DNA of 64,000 nucleotides, taken from positions 84,876-148,875 of the forward strand of contig CAKRFP010000002.1 in assembly GCA_934320645.1 (NCBI GenBank), given 5' to 3'. This document shows positions 27,623 to 36,983 of the stretch, in pieces. Positions within the stretch are counted from its first letter, which is position 1. Every line of letters starts with the position of its first letter. The position numbers were made by a program, and so were the translations under genes. The notes under the pieces are model-generated. The model did not search any database. It was not told the DNA's origin and saw nothing but the letters and a program-made list of their open reading frames with translations. The DNA comes from an uncultured Bariatricus sp. (lineage in GTDB: Bacteria; Bacillota; Clostridia; Lachnospirales; Lachnospiraceae).

Positions 27623-28255
27623 ATGAAAATCTATATGATTCGTCACGGAGAGACGGACTGGAATAAAAAAAGAAAATTGCAGGGGCAGGTAGATATTCCG
27701 CTGAATGAGTTTGGAAGACTGCTTGCGAAAGAGACGGCTCCGGCACTGGCAGATGTTCCGTTTGCAGTCTGCTACACAAGCCCCTTAAAAAGGGCGGCAG
27801 AGACAGCACAGCTTGTTCTGGGAGACAGAGAGGTTCCGGTCATTCCGGATCAGCGGATTCAGGAGATGAGCTTTGGTGAGTTTGAGGGACTTTGCTGCCG
27901 GGAAGAAGGATGGAATATCCCGGATCCGGGCTTCCGTAACTTTTTCAACGCGCCGGAAGCGTATCAGCCGCCAAAGGGAGGAGAATCCTTTGAAGAGGTA
28001 CGGGCGCGTCTGAATGACTTTCTGGAAGAACTTTATCAGAAAGAAGAACTTCAGGATAAAAATGTACTGTTATCCACACATGGCGCAGCACTTTGCGGGA
28101 TTTTGAGTCTGATGAAAAAACTTCCGATCGCCGGATACTGGCAGCAGGGAGTACATAAGAACTGCGCAGTGTCGATCGCAGAAGTGAAAGATGGGAAAGT
28201 AGAGATCTTGCAGGAGAATGTGACGTATTATAAAGAGGCAGTGCAGGACTGGTAA
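27623..28255 (+). CDS. Histidine phosphatase / phosphoglycerate mutase-like
   Basis: 210 aa, cytosolic member of the histidine phosphatase superfamily. The phospho-acceptor histidine is in IRHGETDW (H8), with CYTSPLKRAAETA as the second Arg site and LSTHGAALCG as the C-terminal histidine. Family members include alpha-ribazole phosphatase CobC and broad phosphatases; the substrate is undetermined. ATG 27623 is chosen from AGGAGG 10 nt upstream; an in-frame ATG at 27536 has no ribosome site. A TATAAT at 27506-27511 may be its -10 box, though the -35 is poor. Confidence 0.85.
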   Translation: MKIYMIRHGETDWNKKRKLQGQVDIPLNEFGRLLAKETAPALADVPFAVCYTSPLKRAAETAQLVLGDREVPVIPDQRIQEMSFGEFEGLCCREEGWNIPDPGFRNFFNAPEAYQPPKGGESFEEVRARLNDFLEELYQKEELQDKNVLLSTHGAALCGILSLMKKLPIAGYWQQGVHKNCAVSIAEVKDGKVEILQENVTYYKEAVQDW

Positions 28256-28265
28256 AAAGTTATAA

Positions 28266-28331
28266 GAAAAAAGCTCCTGTTCGGAAAAGTGAATCAATAG
28301 AAATTCATTTTCTTCGAATGGGAGCTTTTCT
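28266..28331. terminator. Bidirectional terminator, histidine phosphatase gene / galR
   Basis: AAAAGCTCC...GGAGCTTTT closes a long imperfect stem (inner GAAAAGTGAAT / ATTCATTTTC), with A and T runs on both sides. Confidence 0.8.
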
Positions 28332-28362
28332 GTATTCATACAAGAATCTGACAGCAAAAAAT

Positions 28363-29474
<1,112 letters not shown>

Positions 29475-29480
29475 ATTGAA

Positions 29481-29495
29481 ATATTTAGTAAATAT
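29481..29495. promoter_or_regulatory. Gal operator candidate O2
   Basis: ATATTTA-G-TAAATAT, a perfect 7-bp-arm palindrome, just upstream of the galK -35 box. Confidence 0.55.
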
Positions 29496-29498
29496 ATA

Positions 29499-29527
29499 TT
29501 GCAAGTTTAGTAAATATACTTTATAAT
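29499..29527 (+). promoter_or_regulatory. galK promoter
   Basis: TTGCAA (29499-29504), 17-bp spacer, TATAAT (29522-29527). The spacer contains operator O3. Confidence 0.8.
29505..29519. promoter_or_regulatory. Gal operator candidate O3 (in promoter spacer)
   Basis: Core TTTAGTAAA (29506-29514), identical to the centre of O2. Binding here would block RNA polymerase. Confidence 0.55.
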
Positions 29528-29574
29528 GCAATTAAAGAACAAGGAATCGAAAAATAAAATTGGAGGAAATGAAA

Positions 29575-30858
29575 ATGAAACAGCTTACAGCTCTTATGGA
29601 AGAAATGAAACAGGGTGTATACCGTGATACTTTAAAAGATATTTACATTGACGAAAGCGTGCTTATACATCAAGAAGAACGTTATGTGAAGGCAATGGAA
29701 GAATACCAGAAGCTCTATGGAGACAGAGAAGTAGAAGTCTACAGTGCACCGGGACGAAGCGAAGTTGGCGGCAATCATACGGATCATCAGCATGGAATGG
29801 TACTTGCAACCTCAATCAACCTGGATGCGATTGCAATTGTAAATAAGAATGAAGACATGACCGTCCGTGTAGTATCCGAAGGATATGATATGATTGTCAT
29901 TGATGCAAACGATGTGGCAAAGGTTGAAAAAGAAGAAGGAACTTCCATCGGACTGATCCGTGGTGTACTTGCCGGACTGAAAGAACGTGGACACAAGATC
30001 GGTGGATTCAATGCTTATGTGACAAGTGATGTGTTGATCGGTGCAGGACTTTCTTCTTCCGCAGCATTTGAGACCATTATTGGAACCATCGTTTCCGGAC
30101 TTTACAATGATATGCAGATCAGCATGGTAGAGATCGCACAGATCGGCCAGTATTCGGAAAATGTTTATTTCGGAAAGCCGAGTGGTCTGATGGACCAGAC
30201 AGCATGTGCGGTTGGCGGACTGATCCACATTGATTTCAAAGATTCAAAGGCTCCGGTTGTAGAAAAAGTCGACGTTGATTTTGAAAACTATGCATGCAGC
30301 CTGTGTATTGTAGATACCAAAGGATCCCATCAGGATCTGACACCGGATTACGCACAGATCCCGGCAGACATGAAAGCAGTTGCAGCATATTTCGGAAAAG
30401 AAGTACTCAGAGATGTGGATGAAAAAGAATTTTATGCAGCGATTCCGGCACTTCGCGAAAAGCTTGGAGACCGTCCGGTGCTTCGTGGAATGCATTTCTT
30501 TGGAGATAATGCGAGGGTTGCCGCACAGGTTGCATCCCTCCGCGAAGGAAGATTTGAGGATTTTCTTGGTATGATCAAGGCATCCGGAGATTCTTCATTC
30601 AAATATCTCCAGAACGTATATACCAACCGCGATGTGCAGAATCAGGCAGTATCTATTGCCCTCGCTGTCAGCGAAAATGTACTTGGAAACCACGGAGTAT
30701 GCCGTGTACATGGAGGCGGATTTGCCGGAACCATCCAGGCATTCGTGAAGAATGATTTTGTAGAAGAGTATAGAAAAGCACTGGATGCCGTATTTGGAGA
30801 AGGTTCCTGCCATGTATTAAAGGTTCGTAAATACGGTGGAATGAAAGTGATTGCATAG
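29575..30858 (+). CDS. galK: Galactokinase
   Basis: 427 aa, GHMP kinase that phosphorylates galactose at C1 in the Leloir pathway. The galactokinase signature GRSEVGGNHTDHQHG is at about 60-74, the ATP-binding GAGLSSSA at 156-163, and a C-terminal GHMP motif (VHGGGFAGTIQAF) near 380. The N-terminus is longer than in E. coli GalK, with an extra helical region of about 45 residues, as in many Lachnospiraceae. ATG 29575 gives an 8-nt gap to GGAGG; ATG 29569 would be too close. First gene of galKT. Confidence 0.95.
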   Translation: MKQLTALMEEMKQGVYRDTLKDIYIDESVLIHQEERYVKAMEEYQKLYGDREVEVYSAPGRSEVGGNHTDHQHGMVLATSINLDAIAIVNKNEDMTVRVVSEGYDMIVIDANDVAKVEKEEGTSIGLIRGVLAGLKERGHKIGGFNAYVTSDVLIGAGLSSSAAFETIIGTIVSGLYNDMQISMVEIAQIGQYSENVYFGKPSGLMDQTACAVGGLIHIDFKDSKAPVVEKVDVDFENYACSLCIVDTKGSHQDLTPDYAQIPADMKAVAAYFGKEVLRDVDEKEFYAAIPALREKLGDRPVLRGMHFFGDNARVAAQVASLREGRFEDFLGMIKASGDSSFKYLQNVYTNRDVQNQAVSIALAVSENVLGNHGVCRVHGGGFAGTIQAFVKNDFVEEYRKALDAVFGEGSCHVLKVRKYGGMKVIA

Positions 30859-30911
30859 ATAAAAAGCAGAGAAACTGCCATGTAATTTACAGTGAATAAA
30901 AACAGATAACG

Positions 30912-30939
30912 AATGCGGCGCAGAAATATGTGCCGCATT
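30912..30939 (+). other. Intercistronic hairpin in galK-galT
   Basis: AATGCGGC...GCCGCATT, 8-bp perfect stem with a 12-nt loop and no T tract after it. Likely an mRNA-stabilising or processing hairpin rather than a terminator. Confidence 0.5.
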
Positions 30940-30986
30940 AAAAATAAATGGATATAAGACAAGCAGAAAGATTTGGAGGAAGAAAA

Positions 30987-32477
30987 ATGATTGATCAGGC
31001 AATTACAGAACTGATACAGTATGGATTAGATACAGGACTTGTAGCACCGGAGGACAAAATTTTTGTCACCAACCAGATTCTGGAGGCACTTGGACTGGAC
31101 AATTATGAGGAGATGCCGGGAAGCAGGGGAGCAGAAGAACTGGAACAGATTCTGAAGGAGATCACAGATTATGCGGTGAAAAAAGGACTGATTAGTGATT
31201 CGATCGTGTACCGTGATCTGTTTGATACAAAGATCATGGGGAAATTAGTTCCTCTGCCGAGCATGGTAAGCCACAAATTCTATGAGCTCTACCAGGAGGG
31301 GCCGAAAAAGGCGACTGATTATTTTTACAAACTCAGTCAGGACAGTGATTATATTCGCAGATACCGCATTAAGAAAGATCAGAAATGGATTACAGAGACA
31401 CCATATGGGGAGATGGAGATCACCATCAATCTATCCAAACCGGAAAAAGATCCAAAGGCGATTGCTGCTGCAAAAAACGCCGTACAGAGTGGATATCCGA
31501 AATGTCAGCTTTGCAAGGAAAATGAAGGCTATGCAGGTCGTGTCAATCATCCGGCAAGACAGAACCACCGGATCATTCCGGTTACAATTGACGGGAAAGA
31601 CTGGGGATTCCAGTATTCACCGTATGTATATTACAATGAGCACTGCATCGTCTTCAACGGAGAGCATGTGCCGATGAAGATTGAGCGTGCAACCTTTGCA
31701 AAACTTCTGGATTTTGTCAGCCAGTTTCCGCATTATTTTGTGGGTTCCAATGCAGACCTTCCAATCGTGGGTGGATCGATCTTAAGCCACGATCATTTCC
31801 AGGGTGGAAACCATGAATTTGCAATGGCAAAAGCACCGGTGATCAAAGAATATACAATTCCGGGCTATGAAGATGTTCACGCAGGAATGGTAAAATGGCC
31901 GATGTCCGTTATCCGTCTGCAGAGTAAGGATAAAGAGCGTCTGATCAGTGCAGCAGACCATATTTTAAAATGCTGGAGATCCTACACGGATGAAGCCGTA
32001 TTTATCTTTGCAGAGACCGATGGGGAACCGCATAATACGATCACGCCGATCGCCAGAATCCGGGATGGATATTTTGAGCTGGATCTTGTCCTCAGAAATA
32101 ATATTACGACAGAAGAACATCCGCTTGGCGTTTACCATCCGCACGCAAAACTGCATCACATTAAGAAAGAGAATATCGGTCTGATCGAGGTTATGGGACT
32201 GGCAGTGCTGCCGTCAAGACTGAAGAGTGAGATGGAACAGCTTGCAGATGCTATTCTCGAAGGAAAGGATATCCGTGAAAATGAAGTACTTGAAAAGCAT
32301 GCTGACTGGGTAGAAGAGTTCCTTCCAAAATATAAAGACATTACGAAAGAAAACATCATGGAAGTTCTCCATGAGGAAATCGGACAGGTGTTCAACCAGG
32401 TGCTTGAAGATGCCGGAGTTTATAAGCAGACAGAAGAAGGCAGGGTGGCATTTGAGCGGTTTATTGAAAGCCTGTAA
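30987..32477 (+). CDS. galT: UDP-glucose--hexose-1-phosphate uridylyltransferase (Firmicute type)
   Basis: 496 aa, the longer Gram-positive GalT class. It exchanges UMP between UDP-glucose and galactose-1-phosphate. Recognisable blocks are CQLCKENEGYAGRVNHPARQ (about 172-191), ILSHDHFQGGNHEF with the histidine pair near the nucleophile region, and YHPHAKLHHIKKENIGLIEV. ATG 30987 follows GGAGG by 8 nt. No galE or galactose transporter is in view. A terminator with a 27-bp perfect stem follows. Confidence 0.95.
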   Translation: MIDQAITELIQYGLDTGLVAPEDKIFVTNQILEALGLDNYEEMPGSRGAEELEQILKEITDYAVKKGLISDSIVYRDLFDTKIMGKLVPLPSMVSHKFYELYQEGPKKATDYFYKLSQDSDYIRRYRIKKDQKWITETPYGEMEITINLSKPEKDPKAIAAAKNAVQSGYPKCQLCKENEGYAGRVNHPARQNHRIIPVTIDGKDWGFQYSPYVYYNEHCIVFNGEHVPMKIERATFAKLLDFVSQFPHYFVGSNADLPIVGGSILSHDHFQGGNHEFAMAKAPVIKEYTIPGYEDVHAGMVKWPMSVIRLQSKDKERLISAADHILKCWRSYTDEAVFIFAETDGEPHNTITPIARIRDGYFELDLVLRNNITTEEHPLGVYHPHAKLHHIKKENIGLIEVMGLAVLPSRLKSEMEQLADAILEGKDIRENEVLEKHADWVEEFLPKYKDITKENIMEVLHEEIGQVFNQVLEDAGVYKQTEEGRVAFERFIESL

Positions 32478-32493
32478 AAGATAGAGCGCAAAA

Positions 32494-32560
32494 GAAAAGG
32501 CACTTGAAGAAATCATCCGGGAGGAGTAGAACCGGATGATTTCTTCAAGTGCCTTTTCTT
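32494..32560 (+). terminator. galKT terminator with 27-bp perfect stem
   Basis: GAAAAGGCACTTGAAGAAAT (from 32494) begins an arm of 27 bp that pairs without error with the segment ending at 32558, leaving an 11-nt loop and a T-rich tail. Confidence 0.9.
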
Positions 32561-32587
32561 CATAAATTCACAAATGTATACATGAAT

Positions 32588-32661
32588 AAAAAAACAGGAC
32601 TGAACCTCAGGCGTCGGGCCGAACTTCAATTGTCCGGGGGAACTACCTGAGCTTTAGTCCT
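32588..32661 (-). ncRNA. Candidate small RNA (about 74 nt)
   Basis: Read on the minus strand from 32661. The 5' arm (32661-32646) pairs with the 3' arm (32611-32596): AGGACT/AGTCCT and CTCAGG/CCTGAG, separated by a small internal loop. The apical region holds a second hairpin CCGGAC...GTTCGG, whose G.U pair works only in minus-strand RNA. The 3' arm is followed at once by U7 (32594-32588). A promoter with 17-bp spacing lies immediately upstream, putting the predicted start at the base of the stem. It is thus a self-contained transcription unit between convergent galT and the ABC-F gene. It could alternatively be just an elaborate ABC-F terminator. I cannot name a family. Confidence 0.6.
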
Positions 32662-32666
32662 AATTC

Positions 32667-32695
32667 ATTATATATGCGTCTAAATGCAATGCCAA
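32667..32695 (-). promoter_or_regulatory. Promoter of the candidate small RNA
   Basis: Minus strand: TTGGCA (32695-32690), 17-bp spacer, TATAAT (32672-32667), followed by a 5-nt discriminator before the folded segment. Confidence 0.6.
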
Positions 32696-32704
32696 GATAA
32701 ATAT

Positions 32705-34345
32705 TTAGTCGTCCTGTTCTTCTGTATTCAGATCCAGGATTGCCTGTCTCTTCGCAGCAGTTGCATCTGATGCAAGATATTCATCATAAGTTGTGATCTT
32801 ATCAATCATCTTTCCGCCCGGAAGAATTTCCATAATACGGTTTGCTGTCGTCTCAACGATCTGGTGATCTCGTGAAGAGAACAGAAGCACGCCCGGGAAT
32901 TTCTTCATTCCGTTGTTGAGCGCAGTGATGGATTCCATATCCAGGTGGTCAGTCGGCTCGTCGAGGATCAGTACGTTGGCACCGGAAATCATCATCTTGG
33001 ATAAGAGGCAGCGCACTTTTTCTCCTCCGGAAAGGACTTTGACTTTCTTCACACCGTCATCACCGGCGAAAAGCATTCTTCCGAGGAAACCACGTACATA
33101 GGTCACATCCTTTTCTTCTGAATACTGAGTCAGCCATTCTACGATGGTGTCGTCATTGTCGAATTCTTTTCCACTGTCCTTCGGGAAATATGCCTGTGTG
33201 GTAGTGATTCCCCATTTATAAGTACCTTCGTCCGGTTCCATTTCCCCGATCAGGATCTGGAAGAGAACGGTTTTGGCAAATTCATTTCCACCGACAAATG
33301 CAACCTTGTCGTCACGGTTCAGGGTGAAAGAAAGATTGTCCAGAATCTTTTCTCCGTTGATGGTCTTGGATAAGCCTTCGACCATCAGAACTTCGTTACC
33401 AATCTCGCGGTTCGGCTTGAAGTCGATGTAAGGGTATTTACGGCTGGACGGACGGATCTCATCAAGCTGGATTTTTTCCAGGGCACGCTTACGGGAAGTT
33501 GCCTGACGGGACTTGGACGCATTGGCGCTGAATCTGGAAATGAAGTCCTGTAACTCTTTGATTTTTTCTTCTTTTTTCTTGTTGGCTTCCTTCATCTGAC
33601 GGATCAGCAGCTGGCTGGATTCGTACCAGAAGTCGTAGTTACCGGCGTAGAGCTGGATTTTGCCATAATCGATATCTGCGATCTGTGTGCAGACCTTATT
33701 CAGGAAATAACGGTCATGGGAAACTACGATAACGGTATTGTCAAAGTTGATCAGGAATTCTTCCAGCCATGCGATCGCATCCAGATCCAGGTGGTTGGTA
33801 GGCTCGTCCAGAAGAAGGATATCCGGATTACCGAAAAGTGCCTGTGCAAGAAGGACTTTGACCTTCTGTGCACCGGTCAGTTCGCTCATCATATTGTAGT
33901 GAAGTTCTGTCTCGATTCCAAGTCCATTTAAAAGGGATGCGGCATCGGATTCTGCTTCCCATCCGTTCAGGGTTGCAAATTCTGCTTCCAGTTCACTTGC
34001 CTTGATTCCGTCTTCATCTGTAAAATCTTCTTTGGCGTAAATCACTTCTTTTTCTTTCATGATCTCGTAAAGACGGGCATTTCCCATGATTACGGTATCA
34101 AGAACCGGATACTGGTCGTATTTGAAGTGGTCCTGCTGTAAGAAGGAAAGACGTTCGCCCGGTGTGAGAATGACTTCTCCGCTGGTCGGCTCAAGCTGTC
34201 CGGAAAGGATCTTGAGAAATGTAGATTTTCCGGCTCCGTTTGCTCCGATCAGACCGTAGCAGTTGCCTTCTGTAAATTTGATATTTACATCTTCAAACAA
34301 GGCTTTCTTCCCTACACGGAGGGTGATATTACTTGTACTAATCAT
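32705..34345 (-). CDS. ABC-F ATPase, YkpA/YbiT-like
   Basis: 546 aa, two ABC domains without membrane spans, joined by a coiled-coil linker (about 240-300). ABC-F proteins act on ribosomes in translation control or antibiotic protection. Domain 1: Walker A GANGAGKS 34-41, signature LTGAQ 156-160, Walker B LLLDEP 177-182. Domain 2: the P-loop reads GGNEFAKT (352-359), lacking two of the usual glycines, with signature LSGGE 438-442 and Walker B LILDEP 459-464. LTGAQ and the odd second P-loop may be subfamily traits. AAGGAG lies 6 nt before the ATG. A resistance role is not indicated. Confidence 0.9.
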   Translation of the reverse strand: MISTSNITLRVGKKALFEDVNIKFTEGNCYGLIGANGAGKSTFLKILSGQLEPTSGEVILTPGERLSFLQQDHFKYDQYPVLDTVIMGNARLYEIMKEKEVIYAKEDFTDEDGIKASELEAEFATLNGWEAESDAASLLNGLGIETELHYNMMSELTGAQKVKVLLAQALFGNPDILLLDEPTNHLDLDAIAWLEEFLINFDNTVIVVSHDRYFLNKVCTQIADIDYGKIQLYAGNYDFWYESSQLLIRQMKEANKKKEEKIKELQDFISRFSANASKSRQATSRKRALEKIQLDEIRPSSRKYPYIDFKPNREIGNEVLMVEGLSKTINGEKILDNLSFTLNRDDKVAFVGGNEFAKTVLFQILIGEMEPDEGTYKWGITTTQAYFPKDSGKEFDNDDTIVEWLTQYSEEKDVTYVRGFLGRMLFAGDDGVKKVKVLSGGEKVRCLLSKMMISGANVLILDEPTDHLDMESITALNNGMKKFPGVLLFSSRDHQIVETTANRIMEILPGGKMIDKITTYDEYLASDATAAKRQAILDLNTEEQDD

Positions 34346-34441
34346 AAAAATTCTCCTTATTTAAATAGAATCATCGTTTCATTTTTCGCATTACGTTCAT
34401 TATGGTAACATGACTACACAATTTTCGCAAGAGAATAAGCA

Positions 34442-34470
34442 TTAACATAAGGAAGAATTTGTGGTATACT
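34442..34470 (+). promoter_or_regulatory. Promoter of the patatin-yjbQ unit
   Basis: TTAACA (34442-34447), 17-bp spacer, TATACT (34465-34470). Confidence 0.6.
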
Positions 34471-34522
34471 TATAAATCATACACAGAATATACATCAAGG
34501 GTAGACGAAAGGAGCGAGTGTT

Positions 34523-35380
34523 TTGACAGAAGCAGGACTGGTACTGGAAGGCGGCGCAACAAGAGGGGTATTCACTTCAGGCGCACTGGATTATCTGATG
34601 GAAAAGGATCTGTATTTTTCTTATGTGGTCGGCGTATCGGCAGGTTCCTGTAACGCAGTCGATTATGTCTCAAAGCAGATCGGCAGGACAAGGGACTGTA
34701 TGATCCACAGAGGAAAAGAATATAGCTATTATTATGGACTGAAAGATTTTGTAAAAGAGAGGAGCCTTCTGGACATGGATATGGTATTTGATAAATACCC
34801 AAACGAAATCTTTCCGTTTGATTTTGATACATATTTTTCAAGTGAGATGACCTGTGAGATCGTAACAACCAACTGTCTCACCGGCAAAGCAGAATATATG
34901 ACTGAGGACAGCAGTCGAGACCGGCTGATGAAGATCTGCCGTGCCAGCAGCAGTATGCCTCTGGTATGCCCGATTGTAAATGTAGACGGAGTTCCGTATC
35001 TGGACGGCGGACTCGCTGATTCGATCCCAGTAAAGCGCGCACAGGAAAGAGGCGTGGAGAAGATCGTACTTATCCTGACAAGACCGGAAGGCTACCGTAA
35101 GAAACCGACATCCAAAGCAGTCGGCAAATTATACCGGAAGCTTTACCCCAAATATCCGGCGCTTGTCCGTACCTGCATCCGCAGATCGTTGATGTACAAC
35201 AAGACAGAAGAATACGTGGAGAAGCTGGAAAAAGAAGGGAAGATCTTCGTCCTTCGCCCGGAAATGAAGCCGGTATCCAGACTGGAGAAAGATTATGATA
35301 AGCTGATGGCTTTCTACGATCATGGATATGAACTGATGAAAAGAGAGCTGCCGAGACTGGAGGCTTATCTGGAAAAATAA
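34523..35380 (+). CDS. Patatin-like phospholipase
   Basis: 285 aa, cytosolic serine lipid acyl hydrolase of the RssA/YjjU-like group. Oxyanion segment EGGATRGVFTSG (9-20), nucleophile elbow GVSAGS with Ser39, and catalytic Asp in the DGG motif at about 161, so the Ser-Asp dyad is complete. The start is TTG 34523: no ATG occurs before the oxyanion motif, and AAAGGAG lies 8 nt upstream. It is followed 12 nt later by yjbQ. Lipid substrate unknown. Confidence 0.9.
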   Translation: MTEAGLVLEGGATRGVFTSGALDYLMEKDLYFSYVVGVSAGSCNAVDYVSKQIGRTRDCMIHRGKEYSYYYGLKDFVKERSLLDMDMVFDKYPNEIFPFDFDTYFSSEMTCEIVTTNCLTGKAEYMTEDSSRDRLMKICRASSSMPLVCPIVNVDGVPYLDGGLADSIPVKRAQERGVEKIVLILTRPEGYRKKPTSKAVGKLYRKLYPKYPALVRTCIRRSLMYNKTEEYVEKLEKEGKIFVLRPEMKPVSRLEKDYDKLMAFYDHGYELMKRELPRLEAYLEK

Positions 35381-35392
35381 GGAGGTGTGCAT

Positions 35393-35797
35393 ATGCATCT
35401 GTACGAACATCAGATTGCGACGAATGCATCGCAGCAAATGACAAAGGTAACAGGAATGGTAAAGGAAGACATCGAAAAGAGCGGTGTAAAAGAAGGAATT
35501 GCGGTGATCTTTTCCCCACACACGACAGCCGGATTTACGATCAATGAAAATGCGGATCCGGATGTGGTACATGATATGCTGTGTGGCTTTGAAAAAGTAT
35601 TTCCAACGGAGCAGTTTTTCTACCAGCATGCAGAAGGAAATTCGCATGCACATATGAAGACGACAATGGTCGGACCGTCACAGACACTGATCATCCATGA
35701 TGGTGAGATCGTTTTCGGCATCTGGCAGGATCTGTATTTCTGTGAATTTGACGGACCGAGAAACCGGACATTTTATGTGAAAATTATAGAAGGGTAA
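35393..35797 (+). CDS. YjbQ family protein (UPF0047)
   Basis: 134 aa, single-domain beta-rich protein of the widely conserved UPF0047 family, annotated in databases as secondary thiamine-phosphate synthase on the basis of weak in vivo activity. Conserved residues are visible in FSPHTTAGFTINENADPDV and in GNSHAHMKTTMVG, plus the terminal FCEFDGPRNRTFYVKI. ATG 35393 has GGAGG 7 nt upstream. True physiological role unsettled. A terminator follows. Confidence 0.9.
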   Translation: MHLYEHQIATNASQQMTKVTGMVKEDIEKSGVKEGIAVIFSPHTTAGFTINENADPDVVHDMLCGFEKVFPTEQFFYQHAEGNSHAHMKTTMVGPSQTLIIHDGEIVFGIWQDLYFCEFDGPRNRTFYVKIIEG

Positions 35798-35804
35798 GTT
35801 ACAG

Positions 35805-35832
35805 AAGAAGCTGTCACTGGCAGCTTCTTTTG
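35805..35832 (+). terminator. Terminator after yjbQ
   Basis: AAGAAGCTG / CAGCTTCTT stem with a short loop and a T-rich end. Confidence 0.8.
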
Positions 35833-35863
35833 CGCACGAAAGCATACGGAGGAGCAGTATTTT

Positions 35864-36601
35864 TTAACGGAGCTGCACATCCGTCAGGGTAAATGCATAC
35901 GAAGGACAGGCGGGGGCTGCTGATTTTACATCAGAGAAAATCAGTGGGATCCCGTCTGTTTTCTTTTCCTTTCCTGCCGCGAGAATAGTTCCGGCAAGAA
36001 GCTGTGGCATATGCCGGAGAAAGCTGTTTGCAGTCATTTGAATTTCCACCAACTGACCTTCGCAGGTAACGGTAATCTGCTCTACGGTGCGCACCGTGCT
36101 TTTTTTGGTACGTCCATCGGAAAATACAGCAAAGTCGTGTGTCCCTGTAAGAAACTGTGCCGCCTGCTGCATGGCTTCCAGATCAAGCGGTTCAGATATC
36201 ACACAGGTATACAGGCGGGAAAATAATGCTGCAGAAGGATCTGTGGCAATTCGGCAGGTATAAGTACAGCTTTTGGCTGCAAGAGAAGCCACAAACCGTT
36301 CGTCTGCAGTTTCCGCTGAAAGGACTGCGATATCTGCCGGAAGTACAGCATTTAATTTTTGTTTCAACGCGGTTGCCATGTCTGGAAGGACATCTTTTTC
36401 CAACTGAAAACTGACGACCTGATATGCTGCATGAACGCCGGGTTCTGTCTTTACGGCAGCAAAAAGCTGCGGAGTCTGTCCGGTTATATCCAGAATTGCC
36501 TGTGCAAGCTTTGAATCGATACTGGCACTTTTTTTTCTGGTGGAAAAGCCCTGATAGCGGCTTCCGTCGTATTCTATTGTAAGTTTGACTGTTGTTTGCA
36601 T
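35864..36601 (-). CDS. Divergent TruA-like protein with altered catalytic residue
   Basis: 245 aa, the TruA tRNA-pseudouridine-synthase fold by pattern: KLTIEYDGSRYQGF (N-terminal), the catalytic loop, AKSCTYTCRI, FLTGTHDFAVFSDG and a C-terminal FLRHMPQLLAGTILAAG in place of FLYNMVRNIVG. In the catalytic loop, canonical RTDAGVH reads KTEPGVH, so the invariant aspartate is replaced by Glu53. Either it is inactive on tRNA or it has taken another role. ATG 36601 is set by AGGAGG 5 nt upstream. It stands apart from any truA context (cbiO/ecfT/rplM); the true truA is presumably elsewhere. Confidence 0.75.
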   Translation of the reverse strand: MQTTVKLTIEYDGSRYQGFSTRKKSASIDSKLAQAILDITGQTPQLFAAVKTEPGVHAAYQVVSFQLEKDVLPDMATALKQKLNAVLPADIAVLSAETADERFVASLAAKSCTYTCRIATDPSAALFSRLYTCVISEPLDLEAMQQAAQFLTGTHDFAVFSDGRTKKSTVRTVEQITVTCEGQLVEIQMTANSFLRHMPQLLAGTILAAGKEKKTDGIPLIFSDVKSAAPACPSYAFTLTDVQLR

Positions 36602-36680
36602 GAGATCCTCCTGAAGTGCGTTCTTGCTGTTCATTATAGCATTGATCTGGTGGTGAAGTAAATCATTTCGGGAGAAACGC

Positions 36681-36983
36681 TCAGTGTCTCCCGGATTTAG
36701 GCGGCATTTTCCCGGCCTGCATAGCCCGGATCATCTGCACCATTTGGTCGATCTGCGCCTGTTCCTGCGGACTTTTTCCTTCTTTGATAACGGAAAGAAT
36801 CAGCGAGATCTCATCGGGGGTAAAACGGATACCTTTTTTATTTGCTCCCGTGATCAGCGACATCATCACCGGTGCCAGCGCTTTCCCGTTCTTGCCACCG
36901 GCTTTCATCGCCGCTGTCCGGATCAGCTCCTGTTTCAGCGGATCCAGATTCGCAAGATCCGGATGCTCCATCCATTCGTTCAT
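36681..36983 (-). CDS. Hypothetical helical protein (downstream of overlapping pair)
   Basis: 100 aa, all-helical, rich in Met/Ala/Lys, ending KMPPKSGRH; no recognised family. The start is placed at ATG 36983 (MNEWMEHPDL) because AAGGA lies 9 nt upstream; ATG 36989 is possible. The first 146 nt overlap the end of the upstream gene in another frame. The clean amphipathic pattern here, against a low-complexity tail there, suggests this is the genuine frame for the shared stretch. Confidence 0.6.
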   Translation of the reverse strand: MNEWMEHPDLANLDPLKQELIRTAAMKAGGKNGKALAPVMMSLITGANKKGIRFTPDEISLILSVIKEGKSPQEQAQIDQMVQMIRAMQAGKMPPKSGRH

